A stretch of DNA of 64,000 nt from JBBQXH01 sp963710975 (GTDB lineage: Bacteria > Actinomycetota > Thermoleophilia > Gaiellales > Gaiellaceae): the NCBI GenBank assembly GCA_963710975.1, contig CAVQCG010000005.1:186001-250000 (forward strand), given 5' to 3'. Positions 16,979 through 25,547 of the stretch are shown here, piece by piece; position 1 is the stretch's first letter, and every line of letters begins with the position of its first letter. The position numbers were made by a program, and so were the translations under genes. Below the pieces are notes generated by a model. The model was not told the DNA's origin. It saw only the letters and a program-made list of their open reading frames with translations, and made no database searches.

Positions 16979-19066
16979 TCACGCGAGCGCCTCGACTCCC
17001 GCGAACATGCGGTCTGCCTCGTCGAGGAGCGGCCCCTCGGAATCGACGAGATCCGCGGCGCAACGCCGTGCGCGCTCGAGGAGTCGACGATCGGAGCGCA
17101 GTCGGGTGAACACGAGATCGGAAAGGCCGGTCTGCCGCGTCCCGAGGAGGTGGCCCTCACCGCGGAGCTCGAGATCGACCTCGGCGAGCTCGAACCCATC
17201 CGTCGTGTCGACGAGAGCCTGGAGACGCTCGCACGCGGCATCCGTGAGCTCCTCCTTCGGGCGTGAAACCAGGAGGCAATACGACTGCTCCTCCCCCCTG
17301 CCGACGCGCCCCCGCAGCTGGTGAAGCTGGGCGAGGCCGAACCGGTCGGCCTCCTGGACGATCATGATCGTCGCGTTCGGGACGTCGATCCCGACCTCGA
17401 TGACGGTGGTGGCGACGAGCACGTCCAGCTCCCGCGCCGCAAATGCCTCCATGACGAGGCGCCGCTCGGCCGGTCGCAGCTGCCCGTGAAGGCAGCCCAC
17501 ACGGAAGTCCGCGAGCTCGGCGCGTGCAAGCCGTTCGGCCTCAGCCTCGGCTGCCCGTGCCTCGATCGCCTCCGACGGCGAGACGAGCGGGCAGACGACG
17601 AAGGCCTGCCGGCCCGCGACGAGATGGCGATGCAGACGGGTGTAGGCCTCACCGCTTCGCTCGTGCGACACCCACCGCGTGATGACGGGCTTTCTCCCGG
17701 ACGGGGGCCTGGAGATCTCCGAGACCGCGAGGTCGCCGTAGACGGTGAGCGCAAGCGTCCGCGGGATCGGTGTCGCCGTCATGTGAAGACGATGGGGGGC
17801 ACGGTCACGGGCGAGCGCGGCACGCTGCTCGACCCCGAACCGGTGCTGCTCGTCGACCACCGCCACGGCCAGCGAGCGAAGGTCGACGCCTTCCTGGATC
17901 AGTGCGTGCGTCCCAACGGCGATTCCCGCCGCACCGCTCGAGATCGCCTCGCGCGCGGCGGCATGCTCACGCGCGGAGAGCCCGCTCGTCAGCAGCACGA
18001 CCTTCACACCGACCCGCTGACAGATCCCTTCGATCGTCATGAAGTGCTGCTCGGCGAGCGTCTCCGTCGGAGCCATGAGCGCCCCCTGGTAGCCGCGCTC
18101 GACAGCGCGGACGAGCGCGTAGAGAGCGACAACCGTCTTCCCCGAGCCGACGTCGCCCTGGAGCAGCCTGTCCATCGGCTCGGTTCCCGCGAGATCGCGG
18201 TCGATCTCGGCGATCGCGCGCTCCTGGGCAGCGGTGAGCGTGAAGGGCAGCACGGAGCGATAGCGGCCGGCGATCTCAGCAGGCGCGCCCAGGGAAGCAG
18301 CGACCTCCTTCGCGCGCGAGCGCCGGCGGCGGAGCAGTCCGAGCTGCAGCACGAGCAGCTCCTCGAATGCGAGCCTCCGCCGCGCCTGTTCGGCCTCGGT
18401 CGCAGTCTCGGGCCGATGGAGCGCCGCAACCGCATCACGTTTCAGTGGGAGACCGGCGCCCGCGCGAAGCGTGGCGGGCAGCGGATCGGGGAGATCTCCG
18501 ACGAGCACGAGCGCCTTCCCGACGAGATCTCGTAGCCGCCGTGACGGAACCGCCTCGCTGGCGCGGTAGACGGGGCCGGGCAGGATCATCCGATCCTCGT
18601 CCGGATCGAGCTGGTAGTCGCGTACGACGAATCCGCCGCCGCGCTCGATCGATCCACGCAGCCGTAGCTTGAGACCGGGCTGCAGGCGGTCGGCAACCCA
18701 CGGCTGGTTGAACCACACGGCCGGGAGCGCGCCGCTCCCGTCCCGCACGCCCGCCTCGACGATGCTGAGCCCGCGACGGCGGGTCGGTCTCGCCCGGACG
18801 CTGACGACCTCGCAGTCCACCATCACCTCCTGGCCGAAGAGGAGATCGCAGATGCGGGCGGGCGGCGCAGGCTGCTCGTAGCGTCGCGGACGATCGAAGA
18901 GCAGGTCACGTACCGTTTCGAGCCCCAGGGCCCGAAGGCTTGCCGCGAGCTTCGGCCCGACGCCGTGGAGCGTCTCGACGGGAGCCTCGAGACGCTCGGG
19001 CCTCGGCAGGTGCGGCCCCGGCAACACAGGGAGGTCACGGCCTGCGAACGGCCGGACGCCTACCAC
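16979..19066 (-). CDS. recG: ATP-dependent DNA helicase RecG
   Basis: Branch-migrating helicase that regresses stalled forks. The wedge/OB domain (LHGVGPKLAASLRALGLETVRDLL, then QEVMVDCEVVSVR) precedes helicase motifs: LLQGDVGSGKTVVALYAL (Walker A), APTETLAEQH, VVDEQHRFGVEQR (DEQH box), MTATPIPRTLALT, VIEVGIDVPNATIM and QLRGRVGRG. GTG 19066 starts just after the response-regulator stop (19071); ATG 19102 in the same frame would overlap that gene by 32 bp and is the alternative. About 695 residues, typical length. Confidence 0.95.
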   Translation of the reverse strand: MVGVRPFAGRDLPVLPGPHLPRPERLEAPVETLHGVGPKLAASLRALGLETVRDLLFDRPRRYEQPAPPARICDLLFGQEVMVDCEVVSVRARPTRRRGLSIVEAGVRDGSGALPAVWFNQPWVADRLQPGLKLRLRGSIERGGGFVVRDYQLDPDEDRMILPGPVYRASEAVPSRRLRDLVGKALVLVGDLPDPLPATLRAGAGLPLKRDAVAALHRPETATEAEQARRRLAFEELLVLQLGLLRRRRSRAKEVAASLGAPAEIAGRYRSVLPFTLTAAQERAIAEIDRDLAGTEPMDRLLQGDVGSGKTVVALYALVRAVERGYQGALMAPTETLAEQHFMTIEGICQRVGVKVVLLTSGLSAREHAAAREAISSGAAGIAVGTHALIQEGVDLRSLAVAVVDEQHRFGVEQRAALARDRAPHRLHMTATPIPRTLALTVYGDLAVSEISRPPSGRKPVITRWVSHERSGEAYTRLHRHLVAGRQAFVVCPLVSPSEAIEARAAEAEAERLARAELADFRVGCLHGQLRPAERRLVMEAFAARELDVLVATTVIEVGIDVPNATIMIVQEADRFGLAQLHQLRGRVGRGEEQSYCLLVSRPKEELTDAACERLQALVDTTDGFELAEVDLELRGEGHLLGTRQTGLSDLVFTRLRSDRRLLERARRCAADLVDSEGPLLDEADRMFAGVEALA

Positions 19067-19070
19067 TTGG

Positions 19071-19454
19071 TCAGCGATCCGGGCCACGGGCCTCGGCGGC
19101 ATCCTTGATCGCCGCGACGATCTCGTCGAGGCGGCGATCCTTCGTGATGCACGAAGCGGCGCCGGCCTCGAGCAGGGCGGACACGATCGGCTCCTCCGCC
19201 GATGCGGTCAGGATGACGACGGCGCTTGCCGGATGTGACTCGCGTATCGCGCGGGTCGTCTCGACGCCGTCGAGGTCGGGAAGCCGGTAGTCGACGACGA
19301 CGACGTCCGGAGATGCCGCTGCACACGCCTCGAGAGCAGAGCGCCCGTCACCCACCGACGCGACGACGCGTACGTCGCCGTCCAGCCCGAGCAGGATCTC
19401 GAGCGATTCGCGAAAGACGGCGTTGTCCTCGACGATGAGGACGTCGATCGGCAC
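19071..19454 (-). CDS. Receiver-only response regulator
   Basis: A 127-residue REC domain with no output domain. The acidic pocket is in LIVEDNAVF, the phospho-acceptor is Asp55 in VVVVDYRLPDLDG, with Thr83 and Lys105 completing the switch. The sequence resembles NarL-type receivers, which usually carry a LuxR-type helix-turn-helix; here the frame stops directly before recG and no such domain is seen in other frames. No histidine kinase is nearby. It may be a stand-alone phospho-relay or protein-interaction regulator; partner unknown. Confidence 0.85.
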   Translation of the reverse strand: MPIDVLIVEDNAVFRESLEILLGLDGDVRVVASVGDGRSALEACAAASPDVVVVDYRLPDLDGVETTRAIRESHPASAVVILTASAEEPIVSALLEAGAASCITKDRRLDEIVAAIKDAAEARGPDR

Positions 19455-19522
19455 GCCTCAAGTATCGCGACGCCATCGGCCTCCGGGCTGGACAGCCGGC
19501 TCGGCCAATGAGCGAAAGAGAA

Positions 19523-19663
19523 GATACGCGGCGGCTCCCGCCGCCGCTGACACGGGGTCGCAGACGGCCGAGCCGGCCGCTCGGCCGAGAAAAGGATACG
19601 CAGCGGCTCTCGCCGCCGCTGAAAAGGGGTCGCGGCCGGCCGAGCCGGCCGCTCGGCCCTAGA
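19523..19663 (+). repeat. Two tandem 72-bp hairpin repeats
   Basis: Copy 1 covers 19523-19594 and copy 2 19595 to about 19663, both beginning GATACGC. Each holds two inverted repeats: one of the form GCGGCGGC-TCCC-GCCGCCGC in copy 1 (partly decayed in copy 2) and one with GGCCGAG...CTCGGCC arms. They lie in the 204-bp gap between rpmB and the response regulator and reach the rpmB stop codon. They could terminate transcription, or be a dispersed hairpin repeat of this genome. The period is a multiple of 3 and the plus strand is open, but codon usage gives only Ala/Arg/Pro-rich peptide, so I do not call a gene. Confidence 0.75.
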
Positions 19664-19850
19664 GAGCCTTGACGACCTTGCCGCTCTTGAGGCAGCGCGT
19701 GCAGACGTACACGCGCTTCGCGGCGCCGTTCACGAGGATCCGGACGCGCTGCAGGTTCGGATCGAAACGGCGCTTCGTCGCCACCATCGAGTGGCTCCGG
19801 TTGTTCCCGAACGAGGGGCCTTTACCGCAGACAGAGCAGATCTTGGACAT
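19659..19850 (-). CDS. rpmB: 50S ribosomal protein L28
   Basis: Ribosomal protein of 63 residues. It opens MSKICSVCGKGPSFGNN and closes VYVCTRCLKSGKVVKAL, so both zinc-type CxxC pairs are kept. A TATACT box lies 11 nt before the ATG. It is monocistronic in appearance, between ribH and the hairpin repeats. Confidence 0.97.
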   Translation of the reverse strand: MSKICSVCGKGPSFGNNRSHSMVATKRRFDPNLQRVRILVNGAAKRVYVCTRCLKSGKVVKAL

Positions 19851-19861
19851 GAGCGGATCGG

Positions 19862-19867
19862 AGTATA
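19862..19867 (-). promoter_or_regulatory. -10 box for rpmB
   Basis: TATACT (minus strand) ends 11 nt before the rpmB ATG in the 30-bp gap after ribH. The predicted transcript would have a leader of only about 4-5 nt. No clear -35 box. Confidence 0.5.
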
Positions 19868-19880
19868 GCGAGAGGTCGAT

Positions 19881-20615
19881 TCAGGCCGAGACGGTCGCGC
19901 GCAGGAGACCGAGTGACTCGACCATCTCGAGCGCGGAGCGAGCCGCCTCGACACCCTTGTTGCCGCGGGTGCCGCCCGCACGGTCGGCCGCCTGTTCCGC
20001 CGTGTCACATGTCAGCACGCCGAACGACACCGGCACGCCCGTCTCGAGCCCTGCGAGCTGCACGCCGCTCGCAGCCTCGGAGCTCACGAAGTCGAAATGC
20101 GGAGTCTCGCCGCGGATGACGCAGCCGAGCGCGAGAACGCACGAGTAGCGTCGCGATTTCGCGAGCGCCATCGCGGCCAGTGGAAGCTCGAAGGCGCCCG
20201 GCACGGGCATGACCTCGATCGCCTCCGGCGCGACACCGGCTGCAGCAAGCTCGGCGAGGGCTCCGTCGAGCAGACGCGTCGTGATATCGCCGTTGAACCG
20301 GCTGACCGCGATCCCGACGGAGCGCTTCGTGCCGTTCGGCGGGCCTCCGAAGACGCGAATGCCGGGCGGGATCGCGAGCTCGCCCTCCGCATGCGCGGGA
20401 GACGCAGCGGACTCGGGCTCCGCGGATACGAGTGGCTCAGGGGGGTCGGCTGCCGGCGGCTCGGGCGAGGCGGTCTCGGGTGGTTCCGCCACGGGCGCAG
20501 GGATCGGGTTCGACTCCGTCGGAGCGGCCGGACGCTCGACCTCGACGACGGGCGACGGGTCGGGCGTGTCGTGGTCGAAGATGCCGCCGGCGGCGTCCTC
20601 GGGACGCTCGCTCAC
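19881..20615 (-). CDS. ribH: Lumazine synthase with long N-terminal extension
   Basis: Condenses the pyrimidinedione and dihydroxybutanone phosphate to 6,7-dimethyl-8-ribityllumazine, the penultimate riboflavin step. The enzyme part starts at about residue 96 (SVGIAVSRFNGDITTRLL) and keeps VPGAFELPLAA, ALGCVIRGETPHFDFV and RAGGTRGNKGVEAA. Ahead of it lie about 95 residues rich in Pro, Ala and Glu (for example PAAPTESNPIPAPVAEPPE), which ordinary RibH proteins (about 155 residues) lack. The start GTG 20615 overlaps the ribBA stop as GTGA, which argues that the extension is translated. Role of the extension is unknown. Confidence 0.93.
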   Translation of the reverse strand: MSERPEDAAGGIFDHDTPDPSPVVEVERPAAPTESNPIPAPVAEPPETASPEPPAADPPEPLVSAEPESAASPAHAEGELAIPPGIRVFGGPPNGTKRSVGIAVSRFNGDITTRLLDGALAELAAAGVAPEAIEVMPVPGAFELPLAAMALAKSRRYSCVLALGCVIRGETPHFDFVSSEAASGVQLAGLETGVPVSFGVLTCDTAEQAADRAGGTRGNKGVEAARSALEMVESLGLLRATVSA

Positions 20616-21877
20616 CCGTCGGCCTCCGGAAGATCGAGGTCCTTCAGCTCCTGATGGTGGAGTCGGTGACCGAGCTTGTCCTTCTTTGCCGCGAGATAGC
20701 GGCGGTTCTCCGCATTCGGCGGGATCTCGATCGGCACCTGTTCGACCACTTTCAGTCCGAAGGCTTCGATGCCGGCGATCTTACGCGGATTGTTCGTGAG
20801 GATGCGAATCGTGGTCAGCCCCAGGTCGACGAGGATCTGCGAGCCGATCCCGTACTCTCGCGCGTCCGCCGGGAATCCGAGCTGGAGGTTCGCCTCGACG
20901 GTATCGAGACCGCCCTCCTGCAGCTCGTACGCCTTGAGCTTGTTGAGCAGGCCGATGCCGCGTCCCTCCTGGGCCATGTAGAGGAGAACACCGCGGTCTG
21001 CCCCGGCGATCCTTTCGAGCGCGAGCCCGAGTTGCTCGCCGCAGTCGCAGCGAAGCGAATGGAAGACGTCGCCGGTCAGACACTCGGAGTGCACCCGGAC
21101 GAGCACGTCCTCCTGGCCGTCGACCTCTCCATGGACGAGCGCGATGTGGTGCTTCCCGGTGAGCGTCTCGCGAAACGCAATGGCGGTGAACTCGCCGTAT
21201 TCGGTCGGAAGTCGTACCGCGGTCGCACGCTCGACGAGCTTCTCGTTCCGCCGCCGGTACTCGATCAGGTCGGCGACCGTGATCATCTTCAGCGAGTGCC
21301 GCCGGCAGTACTCGACGAGGTCGGGGACGCGGGCCATCGTCCCGTCGTCGTTCATGATCTCGCAGATCACACCGCTCGCATTCAACCCGGCGAGCCGAGC
21401 CAGGTCGACAGCGGCTTCGGTCTGTCCGGCGCGCTGCAGGACTCCTCCGGGGCGCGCCCTGAGCGGGAACACGTGACCGGGTTTGACGAGATCGCCAGGG
21501 CCCCGCGCCGGATCGATCGCAACCTGGATGGTGTGAGCTCGATCCGCGGCGGAGATCCCCGTCGTCACGCCCTCGCGCGCCTCGATCGAGACGGTGAAGG
21601 CCGTCCCGTGCGGCGTCTCGTTTCGCTCCGCCATCTGCGGCAAGCCGAGCTCGTCGCACCGCTCACCGGTGAGACCGAGGCAGATCAGGCCACGTCCGTG
21701 CGTCGCCATGAAGTTGACGGCCTCGGGTGTCGCGAACTGCGCGGCGATCGTGAGGTCGCCCTCGTTCTCGCGATCGGCCGCATCGACGACGACGATGAGC
21801 TTGCCTCCGCGGATGTCCTCGACAGCCTGCTCGATCGTCGCAAAGGGGGAGGTTTCTTCGACTCTCAGGGCGGCCAT
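20612..21877 (-). CDS. ribBA: Bifunctional DHBP synthase / GTP cyclohydrolase II
   Basis: Supplies both riboflavin precursors. The N-terminal RibB domain (to about 205) has DAADRENEGDLTIAAQ and the THGRGLICLGLTGERCDEL segment; the C-terminal RibA domain has VHSECLTGDVFHSLRCDCGEQL (cysteine zinc site) and YMAQEGRGIGLLNKL. ATG 21877 gives MAALRVEETSPFATIEQAVEDI, a normal start; 421 residues. It lies downstream of ribE and overlaps ribH by 4 bp, so ribD-ribE-ribBA-ribH is one operon. Confidence 0.97.
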   Translation of the reverse strand: MAALRVEETSPFATIEQAVEDIRGGKLIVVVDAADRENEGDLTIAAQFATPEAVNFMATHGRGLICLGLTGERCDELGLPQMAERNETPHGTAFTVSIEAREGVTTGISAADRAHTIQVAIDPARGPGDLVKPGHVFPLRARPGGVLQRAGQTEAAVDLARLAGLNASGVICEIMNDDGTMARVPDLVEYCRRHSLKMITVADLIEYRRRNEKLVERATAVRLPTEYGEFTAIAFRETLTGKHHIALVHGEVDGQEDVLVRVHSECLTGDVFHSLRCDCGEQLGLALERIAGADRGVLLYMAQEGRGIGLLNKLKAYELQEGGLDTVEANLQLGFPADAREYGIGSQILVDLGLTTIRILTNNPRKIAGIEAFGLKVVEQVPIEIPPNAENRRYLAAKKDKLGHRLHHQELKDLDLPEADG

Positions 21878-21920
21878 TGCAGGAAAATCGTACAGTGCCG
21901 GGCTGTTGCTCCCGGTCCGC

Positions 21921-22520
21921 TCACCCATCGAGCCGGGCGGCGAACAGGCGCTCCACGTACTTCGCAAGCACATCGACCTCGAGGTTGACCACGTCCCCGG
22001 AGGACAGCGACCCGAGCGTCGTCACCGAGAGCGTATGCGGGATGAGGGCAACCGCGAAACCGTTCTCGTCGAGGCTCGCCACGGTGAGGCTGACGCCGTC
22101 GACGCCGATCGAGCCCTTCTCGACGCAATAGCGGGTCAGCCCGTTCGGGACGTCGATCTCGATCCGCACGCCGTCTCCCTCGGGCACGGCGGACGAGACC
22201 CGGCCGATGCCGTCGACATGCCCTTGGACGATGTGGCCCCCGAGCGGCTCGCCTGCCCGCAGCGCCGGCTCGACGTTCGCCCTGGCACCGGCGCCGAGAC
22301 GACCGAGCGTCGTCCGGGAGAGCGTCTCCGGAACCACGTCGAACGACAAGACCGGGCCATCGACCTCCGTGACGGTCAAGCAGACGCCGTTGATCGCGAT
22401 CGAGTCACCTACGCCTGCCGCGGCCGCCGTCAGCGGAGCATCGAGACGGAGCCTGACCCCGTCCGACCCGCCCTCGATGGACGCTACCCGGCCGAGCTCC
22501 CGGATGATCCCCGTGAACAC
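21921..22520 (-). CDS. ribE: Riboflavin synthase alpha chain
   Basis: Final riboflavin step: dismutates two lumazines. GTG 22520 gives VFTGIIRELGRVASIEGG, the family's MFTGIIE start. The two internally repeated barrels are recognisable (SIAINGVCLTVTEVDG and SIGVDGVSLTVASLDENG), as is GGHIVQGHVDGIG. 199 residues, normal length. It begins 20 bp after the ribD stop. In the printed frame ribD reads into ribE only because of the ribD frameshift; I regard the genes as separate. No FMN riboswitch precedes the operon. Confidence 0.95.
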   Translation of the reverse strand: MFTGIIRELGRVASIEGGSDGVRLRLDAPLTAAAAGVGDSIAINGVCLTVTEVDGPVLSFDVVPETLSRTTLGRLGAGARANVEPALRAGEPLGGHIVQGHVDGIGRVSSAVPEGDGVRIEIDVPNGLTRYCVEKGSIGVDGVSLTVASLDENGFAVALIPHTLSVTTLGSLSSGDVVNLEVDVLAKYVERLFAARLDG

Positions 22521-22540
22521 CCGCTGAGGATAGCCTCGGC

Positions 22541-23507
22541 TCAGGGCTCGTGAAGGTATGCGCTGAGCAGCACGTCCTCCCCGACCTGACGGGACTCGAG
22601 GCGCGTCAGCCGGGCCGGCGAGACCGCTCCTGTGACGAGCGGAGGACCCTCGCCCGAAAGCCGTGGGGCAACGAATACGAGCAGCTTGTCGACGAGGCCC
22701 GCTGCGAGAAATGCGCCGGCGAGCGTTCGGACCTCCCTCGAGCAGGAGCGACTGGACGCCGTCGTCGGCGAGGCGGGCGAGCTCGGCCTCGAGCGGTCCG
22801 GCGAGAAGCTCGAGGTCGGATCCGTCTGGCAGAGGCCCACGCCCGAACGCCAGCCGGCGCGGTTGCCTCGGCGCGCCGACGTCGCGGGCGGTGAGGAGCG
22901 GCCCGTCGGCCCGGACGGTTCCCATCCCGACGGCAACCGCATCGGAGGCGGCCCGGAGCTCATGGACGAGCCGGCGGGATGCCTCACCGGATACCCATCG
23001 CTCGCCGGGCACGGTCATCCGCCCGTCGAGCGTGACTGCGGCTTTGTAGGTCACGAACGGCCGGCGCTTCCCGATCCACACCCGATATGCCTCGTTCTGG
23101 ACGCGGGCCTTCCACTCGAGCTCGCCGCCTGCGAGCACGACCTCGACACCTGCTGCTCGCAGGCGGTCGAACCCCTGGCCGTTCGTCTCCGGATTCGGAT
23201 CGCCAACCGCGGCTACGACACGCACGACTCCCGCGGCGATGACGGCATCGGCACAGGGCGGAGTCCGGCCGTGATGCGCACACGGCTCGAGAGTGACGTA
23301 GAGCGTCGATCCTCGGGACAGATCACCGGCGGCGTCGAGAGCGACGACCTCCGCGTGCGGGTCACCTGGACGCTGATGCCACCCCTCCCCGACCACGCTT
23401 CCGTCCGGCGAGACGACAACCGCGCCGACCACCGGGTTCGGGGCCGCTGTCCCCCGTCCGAGCTCGGCGAGCTCGAGCGCGCGCTCGAGGTACCCGAGCT
23501 CAGGCAA
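22541..23507 (-). CDS. ribD: Riboflavin deaminase/reductase RibD (frameshift)
   Basis: Bifunctional enzyme: deaminates the GTP cyclohydrolase II product and reduces the ribose. The deaminase domain has HAEVVALDAAG and LEPCAHHGRTPPCADAVI (zinc site); the reductase part starts near VTYKAAVTLDGRM. At 22724-22727 the coding strand reads GGTCCGAACGCTC; one extra A shifts the frame. Removing it restores LLLEGGPTLAGAFLAAGL and continues to VGEDVLLSAYLHEP and a TGA at 22541, giving 321 residues. Its start overlaps rpe by 8 bp. Confidence 0.92.
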
Positions 23508-24177
23508 CTGCGGCGGCGAGAGCCTCGTAGGCGGCCGCGATGTCGTCCGCGTAGAAGATCGCGCTCGCTGCGACGATCAGGTCTGCCCCCGCGTCGTGCA
23601 CGGCGCGCACGTTCTCGACCCCGACGCCGCCGTCCACCTGGACGAGCAGCTCGGGCGCCACGAGCTCGCGCAGCCGGCGTACGCGATCGATCGATTCCGG
23701 CAGGAACGCCTGGCCCGAGTAGCCCGGATGTACGCTCATGCAGAGCACGAAGTCGGCGTCTGCGGCGGCAGCGGCGGCGGCCTCGACCGGGGTCTCCGGG
23801 TTGAAGGCCACGCCGACCCCGATCCCGTGCTCGCGGGCGTTCGCGATGACCGCGGACGGATCGGCGACCGCCTCGAGATGAAACGTGATGCTGTCGCCTC
23901 CTGCTTCGGCGATGAGCGCGAGCTGGTCCGAAGGGGCCTCGATCATGAGATGGCAGTCGATCTTGCCGCCCGCGTCGTGAATCACGGGCGCAATCGATTG
24001 GATGACGATCGGGCCGATCGTGACGGGAGGGATGAACCTCCCGTCACCGACGTCGACGTGGAAGATCTGAGCGCCTGCTGCGAGTAGCGTCTGGATCTGC
24101 TCGCCGAGACGGAGGAAGTCGGCCGCATAGATCGATGGCTCGACCTCGGTTCCGCGAATCCACTCGCGCCAGCTCAT
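23500..24177 (-). CDS. rpe: Ribulose-phosphate 3-epimerase
   Basis: Interconverts ribulose 5-phosphate and xylulose 5-phosphate. ATG 24177 gives MSWREWIRGTEVEPSIYAAD; 225 residues. Metal and catalytic positions are visible in IFHVDVGDGRFIPP, CHLMIEAPSDQ, SVHPGYSGQ and VQVDGGVGVENV. The first motif has Gly where most family members have Met (HxDxMDG), a small deviation. The gene precedes ribD with overlap, linking pentose phosphate supply (ribulose 5-phosphate is a riboflavin precursor) to the rib operon. Confidence 0.94.
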   Translation of the reverse strand: MSWREWIRGTEVEPSIYAADFLRLGEQIQTLLAAGAQIFHVDVGDGRFIPPVTIGPIVIQSIAPVIHDAGGKIDCHLMIEAPSDQLALIAEAGGDSITFHLEAVADPSAVIANAREHGIGVGVAFNPETPVEAAAAAAADADFVLCMSVHPGYSGQAFLPESIDRVRRLRELVAPELLVQVDGGVGVENVRAVHDAGADLIVAASAIFYADDIAAAYEALAAAVA

Positions 24178-24187
24178 CTTCGGGATC

Positions 24188-25456
24188 TTACGGGCACCGC
24201 ATTCGAGCGACGAAGAAGCCCGACGTGTGATCGCGATGGGGCAACGTGAGGAGAAACTCGGGGCGGCGCGGATGTCGGAAGCGAGGCCATTCGGCGCCGA
24301 GGTCGTCGGTCGGCAAGCCGAGCGCATCCACGATCGCCTCGTTCTCCGCACGATTGATCGTGCAGACCGAGTACACGAGCGCGCCTCCCGAGCGGACACG
24401 TTCTGCAGCAGCGCGGAGCAGCGCCAGTTGCAGCTCCGGAAGCGGCTCCGCCCGCCAACGAAGGTCCGGCCGCGACGCGAGCGTCCCGAGTCCGGAGCAC
24501 GGAGCGTCGACGAGCGCCCGATCGTAGCCCTGCAGCTCGGCTGGGAGGGCCAGCCCGTCGGCGCAGACGACGGTCACGTTGTCGGCTCCGAGACGCCTGC
24601 AGGCCTCGCGCAGCTCGCGCGCTCGCCCCTCGTTCAGTTCCACGGCGTCAACCTCACCCTCGAGCTGGGTCGCCTTCCCGCCCGGGGCCGCGCAGAGATC
24701 GAGGATCCGCTCGCCGGGAACCGCACCGACTGCGAGCCCGGCCAGCTGCGAGCCCCGGCTCTGAGGCCAGATCCAACCGCGGGCGATCCAGCCATCGGGG
24801 ATCCGATCGACGACGAGGGCATCGGTGATGTCCGGGTCTGGATCCCCTTCGAGCATCGCCTCGCCCGCGATACGGCGGTTGATACGAACTGCTGTCTCGG
24901 CGGGCTCGTTCTGGGCGCGCATGAGGGCGATCGCGTCGGGGCGGCCGAGCTCGCGCCACCACGTGTCGGCCACCCAGTCAGGGTAGGAGTATCGGAGCGC
25001 GGCCTCTTCCGGGGTCGATTCGCCCAGTCCTTGGAGGGCGTCCGACAGGCCGACCGACAGCCGTCGCATGACCGCGTTCGTGAAAGACACGGCGCGTTCG
25101 AGGCCGGCTCGCCGCACGAGCTCGACGGTCTCGTTCACAGCGGCATGCATCGGCACCGTGTCGGCGAAGGCGAGCTGGTAGGCGCCAAGACGGAGCGCGG
25201 CACGGACGGGCGGATCGAGCTTGCGCAAAGGACGGCGGCCGAGGAGCTCGATGCCGTGGTCGAGCGGACGCACCATCTGAACCGTGCCGTACGCGAGCTG
25301 CATGGCAAAGGCGCGGTCGCGCTTTCCCAATGCCGCCGAGTCGGCTGCCGACCGGAGCACGCGATCCGCGTATGCGCCTTCGTCGAACACCCGGCTGACG
25401 ACCTCGAAGGCGACGTCGCGAGCAGATCGGCTCAGAGCCTCGGCCGGCGGGGCCAC
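24188..25456 (-). CDS. rsmB: 16S rRNA (cytosine967-C5)-methyltransferase
   Basis: SAM-dependent RNA m5C methyltransferase (Sun/RsmB). An N-terminal NusB-like RNA-binding domain (ARDVAFEVVSRVFDEGAYAD to about 140) precedes the catalytic domain with LDLCAAPGGKATQLE, DAPCSGLGTL (Cys) and VYSVCTINRAENE (second Cys). GTG 25456 is preceded by GGGAGGAGG at good spacing. 422 residues, typical. It lies between fmt and rpe, the common def-fmt-rsmB-rpe order. Confidence 0.95.
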   Translation of the reverse strand: MAPPAEALSRSARDVAFEVVSRVFDEGAYADRVLRSAADSAALGKRDRAFAMQLAYGTVQMVRPLDHGIELLGRRPLRKLDPPVRAALRLGAYQLAFADTVPMHAAVNETVELVRRAGLERAVSFTNAVMRRLSVGLSDALQGLGESTPEEAALRYSYPDWVADTWWRELGRPDAIALMRAQNEPAETAVRINRRIAGEAMLEGDPDPDITDALVVDRIPDGWIARGWIWPQSRGSQLAGLAVGAVPGERILDLCAAPGGKATQLEGEVDAVELNEGRARELREACRRLGADNVTVVCADGLALPAELQGYDRALVDAPCSGLGTLASRPDLRWRAEPLPELQLALLRAAAERVRSGGALVYSVCTINRAENEAIVDALGLPTDDLGAEWPRFRHPRRPEFLLTLPHRDHTSGFFVARMRCP

Positions 25457-25547
25457 CCCTTGCCTCCTCCCGCTTTCAGCCTATCGAGGAAAACCGCGCA
25501 AGACGCGCGCCGTGCGTGACGGAAGGCGCGCCGAGACGTGGCGGAAC

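Noticed and set aside
19490..19660. CRISPR array or small protein in the 72-bp repeats
   Set aside because: Only two copies, with no spacer structure; peptide reading is low-complexity.
21921..23507. Fused RibD-RibE protein
   Set aside because: The join depends on one extra base in ribD; the middle of the fused frame is arginine-rich non-coding sequence and each gene has its own normal ends.
23500..24190. FMN riboswitch before the rib genes
   Set aside because: ribD overlaps rpe and rpe follows rsmB closely; there is no leader long enough to hold one.
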